From positions 186,001 through 250,000 of the forward strand of contig NZ_FOHE01000001.1 in NCBI RefSeq assembly GCF_900111445.1: 64,000 nt of DNA, read 5' to 3'. Positions 8,251 to 17,218 of the stretch are shown piece after piece. The position numbers were made by a program, and so were the translations under genes. The DNA is from Oceanobacillus limi (GTDB taxonomy: Bacteria; Bacillota; Bacilli; Bacillales; Amphibacillaceae). Numbering within the stretch: the first letter of the stretch is position 1; each line of letters starts with the position of its first letter. A model generated the notes under the pieces. The model saw nothing but the letters and a program-made list of their open reading frames with translations. It was not told the DNA's origin and did not search any database.

Positions 8251-8348
8251 ACTGTTATTACGAGCCAAGGGTGTGACTCCCTTTTACAAACAGAATGTAA
8301 AGCTTATGTAAAGTTTTAAACGAGCTACTTGAATCGTTCATTCGGTTC

Positions 8349-8391
8349 TTGTAAACTTTGATATTGAAAGTCGATATAGAATTTCGATATT
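8349..8391 (+). promoter_or_regulatory. Promoter region and candidate PadR operator
   Basis: Three direct repeats GATATT, GATATA and GATATT start at 8360, 8373 and 8386, exactly 13 bp apart. TTGTAA (8349-8354) and GATATA (8373-8378) could be -35 and -10 with an 18-bp spacer. The repeats would place a dimeric PadR protein over the promoter. Confidence 0.5.
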
Positions 8392-8410
8392 ACGGTTAGG
8401 AGGTAATATA

Positions 8411-8719
8411 TTGGAAGATAAAGTACTTCGGAAATTATTTCTAGGATTTATCCACATACATATCCTCCACCATGCGAAGGAACATCCTATTTATGGTGTA
8501 TGGATGGTAGAGGAATTGAAGGAACATGGCTATAACATAAGCTCTGGTACACTTTATCCAATCCTACACTCGATGGAAGCCGATGGATTATTAAATCGAG
8601 AGGACCAAAATGTTGAGGGTAAAATAAGGAAATATTATTCAATAACTGAAAAAGGAAATGAAATTTTAATGGAGGCAAGAAATAAAGCCTATGAGCTTTT
8701 CAAGGAAATTAAAGACTAG
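8411..8719 (+). CDS. PadR family transcriptional regulator
   Basis: 102 residues with the PadR winged helix: HAKEHPIYGVWMVEELKEHG, SGTLYPILHSMEADGLL and KIRKYYSITEKGNEIL. It is a short PadR without a long C-terminal dimerisation domain. The start is TTG, 7 nt after AGGAGG. It sits 17 bp upstream of chrA on the same strand and probably controls it, sensing an unknown signal. Confidence 0.9.
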   Translation: MEDKVLRKLFLGFIHIHILHHAKEHPIYGVWMVEELKEHGYNISSGTLYPILHSMEADGLLNREDQNVEGKIRKYYSITEKGNEILMEARNKAYELFKEIKD

Positions 8720-8736
8720 AAAAGAAGGTGAATGAA

Positions 8737-9924
8737 ATGCAAGAGAAGAAAACAGGATTTAGGGCACTTTTAGAAATTCTTATCATATCCTCAAGACTTG
8801 GATTATCTTCTTTTGGTGGACCTGTTGCCCACCTGGGTTATTTTCACAATGAATACATCCGTAGAAGAAAATGGCTGGATGAAAAAAGCTATGCGGATTT
8901 AGTTGCGTTATGTCAATGCCTTCCAGGGCCAGCAAGTAGTCAGGTAGGAATCGGAATTGGTGTGATGCGTGCCGGTGTTTTAGGAGGAATCGTATCCTTT
9001 ATTGGTTTTACATTACCATCTGTAATTGCATTAATTGTATTTGCGTTAATTTTGCAAGGACTTGATGTCGCTGATGCCGGTTGGATCCATGGCTTGAAAA
9101 TTGTAGCCGTAGCAGTTGTTGCTCATGCGATTTTGGGAATGGCTCAAAAACTGACACCAGATGTAAAACGGAAAACGGTGGCTTTATTAGCTCTTGTTGC
9201 TACGCTATTATGGCAAACTGCTTTTACACAGGTTGGAGTAATACTTGCTGCTGCAGTCTTAGGTTTCTTGTTATACAAACAACATCGTGATACAGAAGAT
9301 GCGGATATCCGTGTTCCAATATCCAAAGGCTTTGCAACCGTTTGCTTATCCTTGTTCTTTGGTTTATTAATCCTTTTACCGATATTAAGGGAAGTTACCG
9401 CGATCGACTGGATTGCCATGTTCGATAGCTTTTATCGATCTGGATCATTAGTATTTGGTGGTGGGCATGTTGTCTTGCCATTATTGGAACGTGAATTCGT
9501 CCCTACAGGGTGGCTTAGTGAGGAAGCCTTCCTAGCTGGATACGGTGCAGCTCAAGCAGTCCCAGGTCCATTGTTTACCTTTGCTGCTTATCTTGGTGCG
9601 GTTATGAATGGCTGGGCAGGTGGCTTACTAGCAACTGCTGCGATATTTTTGCCAGCATTTCTATTGATCTTCGGTGCGCTGCCATTTTGGGATGCATTAC
9701 GCCGTAATCCGAAAATTAAAGGAGCGCTAATGGGTGTCAATGCTGCTGTTATCGGGATTTTGATATCTGCTTTTTACCACCCGATTTTCACAAGTTCGAT
9801 TCTTGCTCCAATTGACTTTGCCTTCGCGGCGATTCTGTTTAGTATGCTGGTCTACTGGAAGCTTCCACCATGGATAGTGGTGTTAACTGGTGCGATTGGT
9901 GGATCACTAATAGCACTTATCTAA
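8737..9924 (+). CDS. chrA: Chromate transporter, ChrA family
   Basis: Membrane protein of about 395 residues with the duplicated CHR architecture. The N-terminal half has FGGPVAHLGYFHNEYIRRRK and CQCLPGPASSQV; the C-terminal half has FGGGHVVLPLLERE and AAQAVPGPLFTFAAYLGA. About ten hydrophobic segments are visible. Family members export chromate against sulfate-like gradients; some CHR proteins have other roles. ATG at 8737 is preferred (AGAAGG 7 nt upstream); GTG at 8728 is possible. A terminator follows at 9933. Confidence 0.9.
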   Translation: MQEKKTGFRALLEILIISSRLGLSSFGGPVAHLGYFHNEYIRRRKWLDEKSYADLVALCQCLPGPASSQVGIGIGVMRAGVLGGIVSFIGFTLPSVIALIVFALILQGLDVADAGWIHGLKIVAVAVVAHAILGMAQKLTPDVKRKTVALLALVATLLWQTAFTQVGVILAAAVLGFLLYKQHRDTEDADIRVPISKGFATVCLSLFFGLLILLPILREVTAIDWIAMFDSFYRSGSLVFGGGHVVLPLLEREFVPTGWLSEEAFLAGYGAAQAVPGPLFTFAAYLGAVMNGWAGGLLATAAIFLPAFLLIFGALPFWDALRRNPKIKGALMGVNAAVIGILISAFYHPIFTSSILAPIDFAFAAILFSMLVYWKLPPWIVVLTGAIGGSLIALI

Positions 9925-9932
9925 ATGTTAAA

Positions 9933-9967
9933 AGTAGGGAATACAAGTGAATTTCCCTGCTTTTTTT
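9933..9967 (+). terminator. Terminator of padR-chrA operon
   Basis: AGTAGGGAA (9933-9941) pairs with TTCCCTGCT (9953-9961) and runs into seven T. Confidence 0.85.
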
Positions 9968-10009
9968 CATACGAAAATTTAATATAGAGTAGCTATGAAT
10001 TACGCTCAT

Positions 10010-10618
10010 CTAAGGAAAATCATAAGGTTCGCTATTCAATACTCCCAAATAATAACCAGCTAGGAAAATTGTTACAATTAATACAAAGTGAACAAACCCC
10101 CAACCAAGTCTGCCGAAATAAAACGTTTCAACTGGAATAGGTCTCCGAATATTATTCGGTATGATCAAATTCCCAACCCATTCGAATAGAAGTAAATAAA
10201 TCCACCACCATGAATAGGAATCAAATAAATCCCACTTAAACGTATATTGAATCAAATCCGTGCGACTGAGTACGAAGGTTTCGGCAAATACTCCAATATG
10301 TACAAGTGTCCAATAGAATGGGATTTTCCATTTCCAAAGTTCAGGACTATAGTGTACCCCAAATAGAACCAAAAAAGGGAATGCTGTACTTACGGTAAGG
10401 ATAGGCATAGATGTTATGTTTGGAAAAAATCGATTCGGAAATGTATAAAATCCGATAGTTACGAAAATATAACATAATACATTGCCAACAAAAGCGCTCA
10501 ATACATAAAGTAAACCGTATTTTTTCCAATCCAATCGTAAAATGAAAAAGGAGCCTATTATTGAAAAAAAGATAACTGCTAATGAGATATATAATTCACC
10601 ATTCCAATTTGTAACCAT
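10010..10618 (-). CDS. Multipass membrane protein, conserved in Bacillaceae, unknown
   Basis: 202 residues with six or seven hydrophobic segments and an unusually Trp-rich segment, YSWWWIYLLLFEWVGN. Short conserved-looking loops include TFPNRFFPNI and RRPIPVETFYFG. No active-site pattern is recognisable. The protein resembles other uncharacterised membrane proteins of spore formers. Nothing in the neighbourhood suggests a function. Confidence 0.65.
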   Translation of the reverse strand: MVTNWNGELYISLAVIFFSIIGSFFILRLDWKKYGLLYVLSAFVGNVLCYIFVTIGFYTFPNRFFPNITSMPILTVSTAFPFLVLFGVHYSPELWKWKIPFYWTLVHIGVFAETFVLSRTDLIQYTFKWDLFDSYSWWWIYLLLFEWVGNLIIPNNIRRPIPVETFYFGRLGWGFVHFVLIVTIFLAGYYLGVLNSEPYDFP

Positions 10619-10660
10619 GAAATAACGTCCTGTTTTATTTAATATAATTGTCTAGCATGC

Positions 10661-10759
10661 CTTCCACTTCAAGGTGGTGGGAACTGCCAATAAAGATTTG
10701 TTCGTTCATACAATCAGTCAGAGATGAAGAATCCCCACTGATGAAACGTTTCCTTTATT
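10661..10759 (+). repeat. Decayed right-end copy of the 217-bp TTTAT-flanked element
   Basis: This stretch aligns with the right half of the elements at 28436 and 44418. Shared blocks are CCACTTCAA, GTGGG followed by AACTG, TTCGTTCAT, ATCAGT, GATGAAGAA, CCCACTGAT, and a GAA/TTTC-CTTTAT end. The large hairpin loop and left end are missing. It lies between the start of the membrane protein at 10618 and the terminator at 10801. Confidence 0.6.
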
Positions 10760-10795
10760 ATGTGCAACTACTTTTTATCAATTCATCCTTTTAAA

Positions 10796-10831
10796 AGAAA
10801 AACTAACCACTGGTGTATCCAGCGGTTAGTT
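10796..10831 (-). terminator. Terminator of the lipoprotein glycosidase-like gene
   Basis: AACTAACC (10801-10808) and GGTTAGTT (10824-10831), with inner CTGG/CCAG, form the stem; the minus-strand tail is TTTTTCTTTT. It overlaps the stop codon at 10826. Confidence 0.88.
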
Positions 10832-12082
10832 AAAAGCGGATTCTGTATATTTATTTCCAGCATTCCAAACAAGATATTGCTGGATATCCTGATCTGTTAA
10901 TGCTTTGATTTGATCTCGCACATCTTTTTCCGTGTACGTTCGTTTTAGGTCAAAATCCTGAATCCATGGTCGTATGGTGGCTGTGCTTTTTCCATTGTTT
11001 TTAAGTTGTTTATTCTTTTCGATTGCATCTTCCATGGCCTTTGTCATTAAGTCGTACGGATGATCATTTGGATTGTCGATTCCATAGGAGTTTGGTGCAT
11101 AGTGGGATGGGTATGTCATTGGAGAAATATAATCAATTAATGGAGAGATTTTTTCCCATTTTTGTCCGATACCCATATCATCACCTGCTGACGTCACTAA
11201 TCCAAATACATCCGCTGAAACATAAACGGGATGATCCTGCAGTTTCTCATTAGAAAATTCCAAGTAATTGGTTATGAGGTCACTTTTGGAAGTGTTGTTC
11301 GGATTATCAAAGGCTACTTCTTGATCCACTTTCTTGGCGTTTTCCGGGAAACGAATATAATCATATTGGATTTCATCGATTCCATGTGCAGATACCTCTG
11401 CTGCGATATCTGTAACATACTCCCATACTTCTTTTTTATAGGGGTCAATCCATTTGGTACCGGCTTTGTCTGACCATACGGATCCATCTTTTCGTTTTAA
11501 TGCGACGTCTGTTTTGTGTTCTGCTAAATATGGGTCTTTAAACGTTACTATACGTGCTATTGTATAAATGTCTTCTTCTTTGAATCGATTTATTAACGCC
11601 TCTAAGTCAGAAACACTCGGATTTGTATCGGATCCAATTTCATTGGCAAGGTCAATTTCGGAATCATAAGTGAGTTTTCCATAGTCATCCTTTACATCAA
11701 TAACAACTGCATTTAAGTTGCTGGATTTTACCATATTAATGAATTTATCTACATTTTCTTCCTTGATGGAATTGCGATTAAGGTAAATTCCTCGAACATC
11801 TCTTTTATTAGGTTTTTCTTGTTTCTTAACATCCTTTTTTTCTTCTGTTTCATTTTCTACATTTTCTTGTTCTTCGATTTCGTCTATTTTATCAGCTTCA
11901 CCAGGTTCATCAGTGTCTCCCTTTGGTTTGTTCGATAAATTGTTTATTTGATTATCGCCATCTTTTTGTGTTGTGTTGTCAAACGAGCTTGGCGTTTTTT
12001 CTGATTCATTTTGGGACAGATTGTTTGTACAACCAGTTATTAAAAGCAACGTAACCATGATCATAAAAATGATGTTTTTCAG
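10826..12082 (-). CDS. Lipoprotein with putative glycoside hydrolase (DUF4015) domain
   Basis: Secreted lipoprotein. Reading from the CTG at 12082 gives (M)KNIIFMIMVTLLLITGC, a textbook lipoprotein signal with Cys18 as the lipidation site. An acidic, low-complexity linker of about 75 residues leads to a TIM-barrel-like DUF4015 domain beginning VRGIYLNRNSIKEENVDKF, with VVIDVKDDYG, EIQYDYIRFPE and YISPMTYPSHY typical of this glycosidase-like family. CTG is preceded at 8 nt by AAAGGAGG. The only in-frame ATG upstream (12127) lacks a ribosome binding site and would add a charged extension before the signal peptide. The carbohydrate substrate is unknown. Confidence 0.82.
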   Translation of the reverse strand: MKNIIFMIMVTLLLITGCTNNLSQNESEKTPSSFDNTTQKDGDNQINNLSNKPKGDTDEPGEADKIDEIEEQENVENETEEKKDVKKQEKPNKRDVRGIYLNRNSIKEENVDKFINMVKSSNLNAVVIDVKDDYGKLTYDSEIDLANEIGSDTNPSVSDLEALINRFKEEDIYTIARIVTFKDPYLAEHKTDVALKRKDGSVWSDKAGTKWIDPYKKEVWEYVTDIAAEVSAHGIDEIQYDYIRFPENAKKVDQEVAFDNPNNTSKSDLITNYLEFSNEKLQDHPVYVSADVFGLVTSAGDDMGIGQKWEKISPLIDYISPMTYPSHYAPNSYGIDNPNDHPYDLMTKAMEDAIEKNKQLKNNGKSTATIRPWIQDFDLKRTYTEKDVRDQIKALTDQDIQQYLVWNAGNKYTESAFN

Positions 12083-12224
12083 CTTGGATCCCTCCTTTTT
12101 TATTTTTACGTTGTGTCGGAAAACCATATCTATCCCAGTTATTTATTAACAACTCCGACATTAAGCCGGTCTGCATGAGAAGCTAAATAATGGGAATTAT
12201 AGAGCATGAAAAGAGGTGTTGATT

Positions 12225-13034
12225 TTGAAACGTTTCTTATTTTTATTCATTACGTTTTTCCCCTTTTTCTTCCTGTCCCTCCATGAAAGCGCTTTGGCTA
12301 ATGAGGGTGAAGATGACTTGGAAATCGCAAAGCGCTTTTTACCGAAAAATGGGGCGTTAGTCGTTCCATCTCAACCCGAAAATGTCACAGCAATTCAACG
12401 ATACGATTTTGATAAGGATGATGTGCAAGAAATGATTGTTACCTACAAGGTAAAAGGCAATTCGAAACAAAAAGCAATGGTGTTGAAGAAAGAGAGGGGA
12501 AAATGGGAAAAGATATGGGATACTTCGGGCAAAGGTATTGATATTGATTACGCGGGATTAGCGGATATAACTGGAAATGGAACGGACGAGTTCATGATCG
12601 GTTGGATGGTAGGTGCATCTGCCGGAAGTGAGTTAGCTATCTTTACTTGGCATGAAAATAAACTGAAGAAATTAGGCGAGAATTATCATTATCATAAACT
12701 AGACACGTTAAATCGTGGGAAGCGTACTAGTGTAGTTATCTGGGATCGATTTTGTTGTGACGCGTATCGTGTAAACGTATGGAAATGGACAGATGGCGAC
12801 ATGGTACACGACGAAAATATGTATGAAGCATATTACCCAACAATCGAGGAATTTTATGAGGAAAAATTGGCAGCAATGAAAGCCTGGTATTACTGGTATG
12901 GACTTGCGGATGCACAAATAAAGGCAAATCTTTTAGACAAGGCACGGCAATCAATCGAACAGGGGAGAGCCTTGCACAATGGACAAGAAATGTTTGATGA
13001 CTTAGAAAAAGAACTAGAACATAAAGAACAGTAG
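12225..13034 (+). CDS. Secreted protein with FG-GAP/VCBS-like repeats
   Basis: About 269 residues. The signal peptide is (M)KRFLFLFITFFPFFFLSLHE, with probable cleavage after ESALA. Two Ca-binding-like repeats, YDFDKDDVQEMIVTYK and ADITGNGTDEFMIGW, suggest a partial beta-propeller. An FCCDAY motif and a Trp/Tyr-rich segment (KAWYYWYGLADAQ) precede a helical C-terminus. The TTG at 12225 is chosen because AAGAGGTG lies 8 nt upstream. It is divergent from the lipoprotein at 12082. No enzymatic role is apparent. Confidence 0.68.
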   Translation: MKRFLFLFITFFPFFFLSLHESALANEGEDDLEIAKRFLPKNGALVVPSQPENVTAIQRYDFDKDDVQEMIVTYKVKGNSKQKAMVLKKERGKWEKIWDTSGKGIDIDYAGLADITGNGTDEFMIGWMVGASAGSELAIFTWHENKLKKLGENYHYHKLDTLNRGKRTSVVIWDRFCCDAYRVNVWKWTDGDMVHDENMYEAYYPTIEEFYEEKLAAMKAWYYWYGLADAQIKANLLDKARQSIEQGRALHNGQEMFDDLEKELEHKEQ

Positions 13035-13166
13035 AGTTTCGGTTTACGTTGCAAATATTTTCAGAAAATATTTGCAGGTATATATACCTATATGGAGTTG
13101 TTTGTGTTATAGTAGTTTTGGTGGAAAAAATATAAGGAACGTGAAAATTTTAATAAAGAGCGTGAT

Positions 13167-14834
13167 ATGATGCGTAACACGGAATTATTTTATCGTAATG
13201 TCCTTATGAACGGAATAAAAGATATGGTTTACATTATGGAATATCAAAATGGGCGGTTTCTTTATTCGTTTATTAATCAGGCAGTGAAAGATTTGGCTGG
13301 TTTTGATGATTCCATTATTGATAAGCCTTTAGATGAAGTTGTACCAAATGAAAAGGCTTCCTTCTTAGCTGAAAAATACAAAAAAGTAGTGGACACACAA
13401 GAAATTGTCGTTTATGAGGATGATTATCCTTCTATTTCCGGAGAGATTCGCTATGGTGAAAATAAACTCAGCCCTATTTTTAATGAGGCTAATGTTTGCA
13501 CTCATGTTGTTGCGGTTGTGAAGGATATTACCGAACAGAAAAAGGCTGAGCAAATAGCGAAGAAATCAAAAGAAATGCTAATAGAAGGAAAAGAACGGTA
13601 TCAATCCTTGTTTGATTATAATTTAGACGCTGTTATCACGCTAGACTTCAATGGGTTACTCATTACAGGAAATCACGCACTGGAAACAATGTCTGGTTAT
13701 TCGATACGTGAACTTACAGGGAGATCGTACCTACGTCTTATTAAACCAGGCCATATAAAAAAGGCTAAATTGTATTATGACAAGGCATTAAACGGTGTTC
13801 CTGAGGAATTTCGTCTCTCTGTCAAGCATAAGGATCGAAAGCAAGTCGAGATCATAGCGAAGTTCTCACCGATTGTTGTAAGTGATGAAATTGTCGGTGT
13901 ATATGTGATATGTAAAGATATTACGGAACAAATTAGATTTAGAGAGAAGTTTACCGAAAGTGAAAATATTTTTGAAATTATCACCGAACATTCAAGAGAC
14001 TTGATTACGATGTTAAATAGTGAAGGGGAATATATTTATGCTTCTCCTTCTTATAAAGAAGTATTGGGATATTATAGTGATGAGTTTTTAGGAAAGAAGT
14101 TTTATCATAATATATATCCAGATGATGTCGAGCATTTGAAAAAGACGTTTTATCTGTCCAAGGAAAAAGGGGAACCGTGGAAAGAACAATTTCGCCAAAA
14201 ACATGAATCCGACGATTATATATGGTCAGAGTTACATGGTTCACCGGTTTATGATGAGGATGGTCAATTTAAACAAATGGTCGTCGTTTCTAGGGATATT
14301 TCTACTCTAAAAAACTATGAATCTAAGTTAGAGAATTTTGCTTATCATGATGAACTCACCGGTATATTAAATAGAAGGTACTTTATTGAACATCTTGAAA
14401 AAACGTTGAAGTCTAATAAAGGTTTGGGCAATCGTTTTGCTATAATTATGATTGATTTGGATAAATTAAAGCCGATTAATGATACGTTCGGGCATGATGT
14501 TGGGGATGCATTCTTGCAGGAGTTTACTACACGTGTGAATCGAGTTATTCGTGAAAGTGACACATTCGCTAGATTAGGAGGGGATGAGTTTGCAATTTTT
14601 ATCCCGCAAATTGATTCTATTCAAAGTGTTACCAATGTTGCGAAGCGGATCACTTCTGTATTAGATACACCGTGGATGATTGCTGATGAATCCATATCTA
14701 TTCGTGCTAGTATTGGAATAGCAATTTCGAACCTTAAGACGGAATCAGCGCATCGTTTAATGAAAGCAGCTGATGAAGCGTTATACGAAGTGAAAAATGC
14801 GGGTGGAAATAATTATAAGTTGAATTATATTTAA
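13167..14834 (+). CDS. Soluble PAS-PAS-PAS-GGDEF diguanylate cyclase
   Basis: 555 residues without membrane segments. Three PAS/PAC units (about residues 10-125, 146-260 and 270-385), each ending in a PAC-like VVKDITEQ/VVSRDIS motif, precede a GGDEF domain (about 395-550). The active site is intact (RLGGDEFAIF, GGDEF at 471-475). A RESD motif five residues upstream matches the RxxD inhibitory site, so feedback control by c-di-GMP is likely. There is no EAL domain. It should make c-di-GMP in response to cytoplasmic signals sensed by the PAS domains; cofactor and ligand are unknown. Confidence 0.92.
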   Translation: MMRNTELFYRNVLMNGIKDMVYIMEYQNGRFLYSFINQAVKDLAGFDDSIIDKPLDEVVPNEKASFLAEKYKKVVDTQEIVVYEDDYPSISGEIRYGENKLSPIFNEANVCTHVVAVVKDITEQKKAEQIAKKSKEMLIEGKERYQSLFDYNLDAVITLDFNGLLITGNHALETMSGYSIRELTGRSYLRLIKPGHIKKAKLYYDKALNGVPEEFRLSVKHKDRKQVEIIAKFSPIVVSDEIVGVYVICKDITEQIRFREKFTESENIFEIITEHSRDLITMLNSEGEYIYASPSYKEVLGYYSDEFLGKKFYHNIYPDDVEHLKKTFYLSKEKGEPWKEQFRQKHESDDYIWSELHGSPVYDEDGQFKQMVVVSRDISTLKNYESKLENFAYHDELTGILNRRYFIEHLEKTLKSNKGLGNRFAIIMIDLDKLKPINDTFGHDVGDAFLQEFTTRVNRVIRESDTFARLGGDEFAIFIPQIDSIQSVTNVAKRITSVLDTPWMIADESISIRASIGIAISNLKTESAHRLMKAADEALYEVKNAGGNNYKLNYI

Positions 14835-14835
14835 T

Positions 14836-14867
14836 GACGTCATTGCTTCTAGGCATGGCGTCTTTTT
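14836..14867 (+). terminator. Terminator of the diguanylate cyclase gene
   Basis: GACGTCAT (14836-14843) pairs with ATGGCGTC (14855-14862) including one T-G pair, followed by TTTTTC. Confidence 0.75.
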
Positions 14868-14930
14868 CTTGCATATTTCTCATAAATCCCCCATGATTAA
14901 CAGGAGACCATAGAGAAGGGGAAGAGGAGC

Positions 14931-15569
14931 ATGGGGCTAGTCATACGTTGGGCCTTTTTTATGGGAGGGCTTATATTTTTTAGTTTAGGGATTACGTTTG
15001 CGATTAATGTTCAGCATTTAGGTGTTCATCCATGGGATGTGCTTAGTGTTGGTTTATTTGAAAAAATTGGGCTTTCGATCGGTTCATGGACAATCATTAT
15101 TGGGTTAGTATTAATAAGCGTCACATTTATCCTTGACCGTTCCTATATAAAAATTGGTACGTTTCTAAATGCATTTGTTGTCGGATTATTTGTTGACTTC
15201 TTTTTATGGCTGGATTTCTTACCAAAGGCCACACATACATGGACGGATATTCCGATTATGCTCGCTGGTATTATACTAATGGGATTAGCAGGTGGAATAT
15301 ACAACGCGGCAAGAGTAGGATCAGGCCCACGGGATGGGTTTATGCTATCGATTGCGGAGAAACTCGGTGCTCCCATTAGAAGGGTACGAATTATTACGGA
15401 GTCTTCGGTCCTAGTCATTGGAATATTTTTGGGAGGGCCTGTATTTTTATTTACTTTTATATTCACATTTATTCAAAGCCCACTGTTTCAGTTTGCTTAT
15501 TTACGATTTGTTACCTTAATTGATCGACTGATCATGGATAAAGAAATGATTAAATCGAAAGTCGGCTGA
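14931..15569 (+). CDS. YczE/YyaS/YitT family membrane protein
   Basis: 212 residues with five hydrophobic segments. Family signatures are LGVHPWDVLSVGLFEKIGLS near the N-terminus and RVGSGPRDGFMLSIAEKLG plus PIRRVRIITE in the second half. B. subtilis YczE is of the same length and is linked to surfactin synthetase and sfp, but most relatives have no assigned role. Start: ATG after GAGGAGC. The gene is monocistronic, with terminator hairpins on both sides. Confidence 0.85.
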   Translation: MGLVIRWAFFMGGLIFFSLGITFAINVQHLGVHPWDVLSVGLFEKIGLSIGSWTIIIGLVLISVTFILDRSYIKIGTFLNAFVVGLFVDFFLWLDFLPKATHTWTDIPIMLAGIILMGLAGGIYNAARVGSGPRDGFMLSIAEKLGAPIRRVRIITESSVLVIGIFLGGPVFLFTFIFTFIQSPLFQFAYLRFVTLIDRLIMDKEMIKSKVG

Positions 15570-15580
15570 TTTGATGGAAA

Positions 15581-15615
15581 GAGGTTGCACCCTATGATGG
15601 GTGTAACCTCTTTTC
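15581..15615. terminator. Bidirectional terminator
   Basis: GAGGTTgCACCC and GGGTGtAACCTC form a 12-bp stem (one mismatch) followed by TTTTCTACTTT. It serves the plus-strand YczE-like gene and overlaps the 3' end of the small minus-strand gene. Confidence 0.85.
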
Positions 15616-15747
15616 TACTTTAATATTACCTTCACTGACTTCTTCAATGTCATGTTCGATCATGAAATTCTTCATGTAAAGCCAAGCAAATACAACGAAA
15701 ATGATAGTAACAATAACAACAATTCCAATCAGCAATTTGTCTTTCAC
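15592..15747 (-). CDS. Small single-TM protein
   Basis: 51 residues: a short positive N-terminus (KDK), one hydrophobic helix LLIGIVVIVTIIFVVFAWLY and a charged C-terminal tail. The GTG at 15747 is preferred because AGGGGG lies about 8 nt upstream; the frame extends back to 15831 but lacks a site there. Function unknown. Confidence 0.55.
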   Translation of the reverse strand: MKDKLLIGIVVIVTIIFVVFAWLYMKNFMIEHDIEEVSEGNIKVEKRLHPS

Positions 15748-15968
15748 GAAATTCCCCCTTAGTGAATCAATAAAACTTCGCTGTGTAAAAATCAAGCTTC
15801 TTTTCTCGCTATTTAGGATACTTACTCCCATTGATTAACGAATAATGGATTTACATTGAAGCCAAACACTCATTCCGATAATAGAACTCCCCTGATCTGA
15901 GCACAGTCGTTGTCCACTAGTTGTTTATATGACTATACCCAGAAAAACATAGCAAAGCCGATAAATAC

Positions 15969-17084
15969 TTAATCAGCAATTGCTCCTGCAACATCATAAT
16001 CTTCTAATTGGATATCGATTTCCTTTCCTAAAGCCAATTTGGCCAATTGTAAACCAACAAATGGTCCAGTAGTTAACCCAGAAGCACCGAGTCCATTGGC
16101 AAGTATTACTTCTTCATGGCCAGGAAGTGGTCCGACTACTGGTAAAAACCCTGGCGTAAATGGACGGAACGCAACTTTTGCTTGGACAAAGGTACTGTCT
16201 GCTAAGCCGGGTGCGAATCGAAAGGCTTTTTCCAACACTTCATGAACGGCACCGGCTGTAACTCGGTGATCGAATCCAACCTCGTCTTCATGGGTAGCTC
16301 CGAGTACGATATGATTATCGAAAGGAACAATCGCTTGATCGGATGGTGGCATCACAACCGGCCAATGAGAGGTTTTCCTATTCGGAACTTGTACATAGAC
16401 AAGCTGGCCACGCTGGGCAGTACCTTGAAACACCACACCTAATGGAGCTAATAAATCGTTCATCCATGCGCCTGTGGTTAGAATGAATCGGTCTGCTTGC
16501 ATAAATTGATTCGACACGTTAACCCCGGTAACCTTACCATTTTCATGATTTAATGTCGCATCTCCATGTACAATTTCTGCACCATGTTTTTCTGCTGCCT
16601 GTAACAGTGCCTTGTTTAGAAGAGCACCATTTACACGTGCGGCTCCACTAATATGGACCGCGCCATATTTTTCATCTAATAATGGGAATAATTCCCGTGT
16701 TTGTTCAGGTGTAAGAAGTGTAACGTCACCAATTTCAGGAGCATCTTCACGACGTGCAACTGCCAGTTCTTGCATTTTTCGTAATCGTTCTTCATTATCT
16801 CGAATACTTATGGCACCAACTTGAGCATACCCGGTTTCAGACTCGCCATCATCCTGTAACTCCTGAACAAGCTGAGGGTATAATCTAGCACCACTTTTGG
16901 CTAAGTGATACCATGCCTTGTTCCGACGTTGAGATAGCCATGGGCAAATGATTCCTGTAGCAGCACTTGTTGCTTGTCCTGCTTCTTGACGATCAATAAT
17001 TGTAACCTGAGCACCTTGTTTCGTTAGTTGATAAGCAGTTGACGCTCCTAATATTCCTGCACCTATAATAATTACTTTTTTCAT
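15969..17084 (-). CDS. FAD-dependent oxidoreductase, DadA/YurR-like
   Basis: 371 residues of the DAO family. The N-terminal dinucleotide-binding motif is VIIIGAGILGASTAYQLTKQ, with an acidic residue at the end of the second strand (IIDR). Substrate-domain landmarks are SAATGIICPWLSQRR and AFRPFTPGFLPVVG; the C-terminal FAD motif is ANGLGASGLTTGPFVGLQLA. Members oxidise amino acids or glycine-like amines, passing electrons to O2 or quinones. B. subtilis YurR is close in length and layout. The substrate is unknown and the gene stands alone. Confidence 0.85.
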   Translation of the reverse strand: MKKVIIIGAGILGASTAYQLTKQGAQVTIIDRQEAGQATSAATGIICPWLSQRRNKAWYHLAKSGARLYPQLVQELQDDGESETGYAQVGAISIRDNEERLRKMQELAVARREDAPEIGDVTLLTPEQTRELFPLLDEKYGAVHISGAARVNGALLNKALLQAAEKHGAEIVHGDATLNHENGKVTGVNVSNQFMQADRFILTTGAWMNDLLAPLGVVFQGTAQRGQLVYVQVPNRKTSHWPVVMPPSDQAIVPFDNHIVLGATHEDEVGFDHRVTAGAVHEVLEKAFRFAPGLADSTFVQAKVAFRPFTPGFLPVVGPLPGHEEVILANGLGASGLTTGPFVGLQLAKLALGKEIDIQLEDYDVAGAIAD

Positions 17085-17218
17085 ATAAAAATCCTTTACT
17101 AACTAAATTTATGTTCTAAGCATCTTTACTATATAAAAAATGTGCTGGAATTGTAAATCAAAAAAAGGGAAAATGCTGATTGTTAAAGAATATGTAACAA
17201 ATAGGGAGGGGTGTTTAC

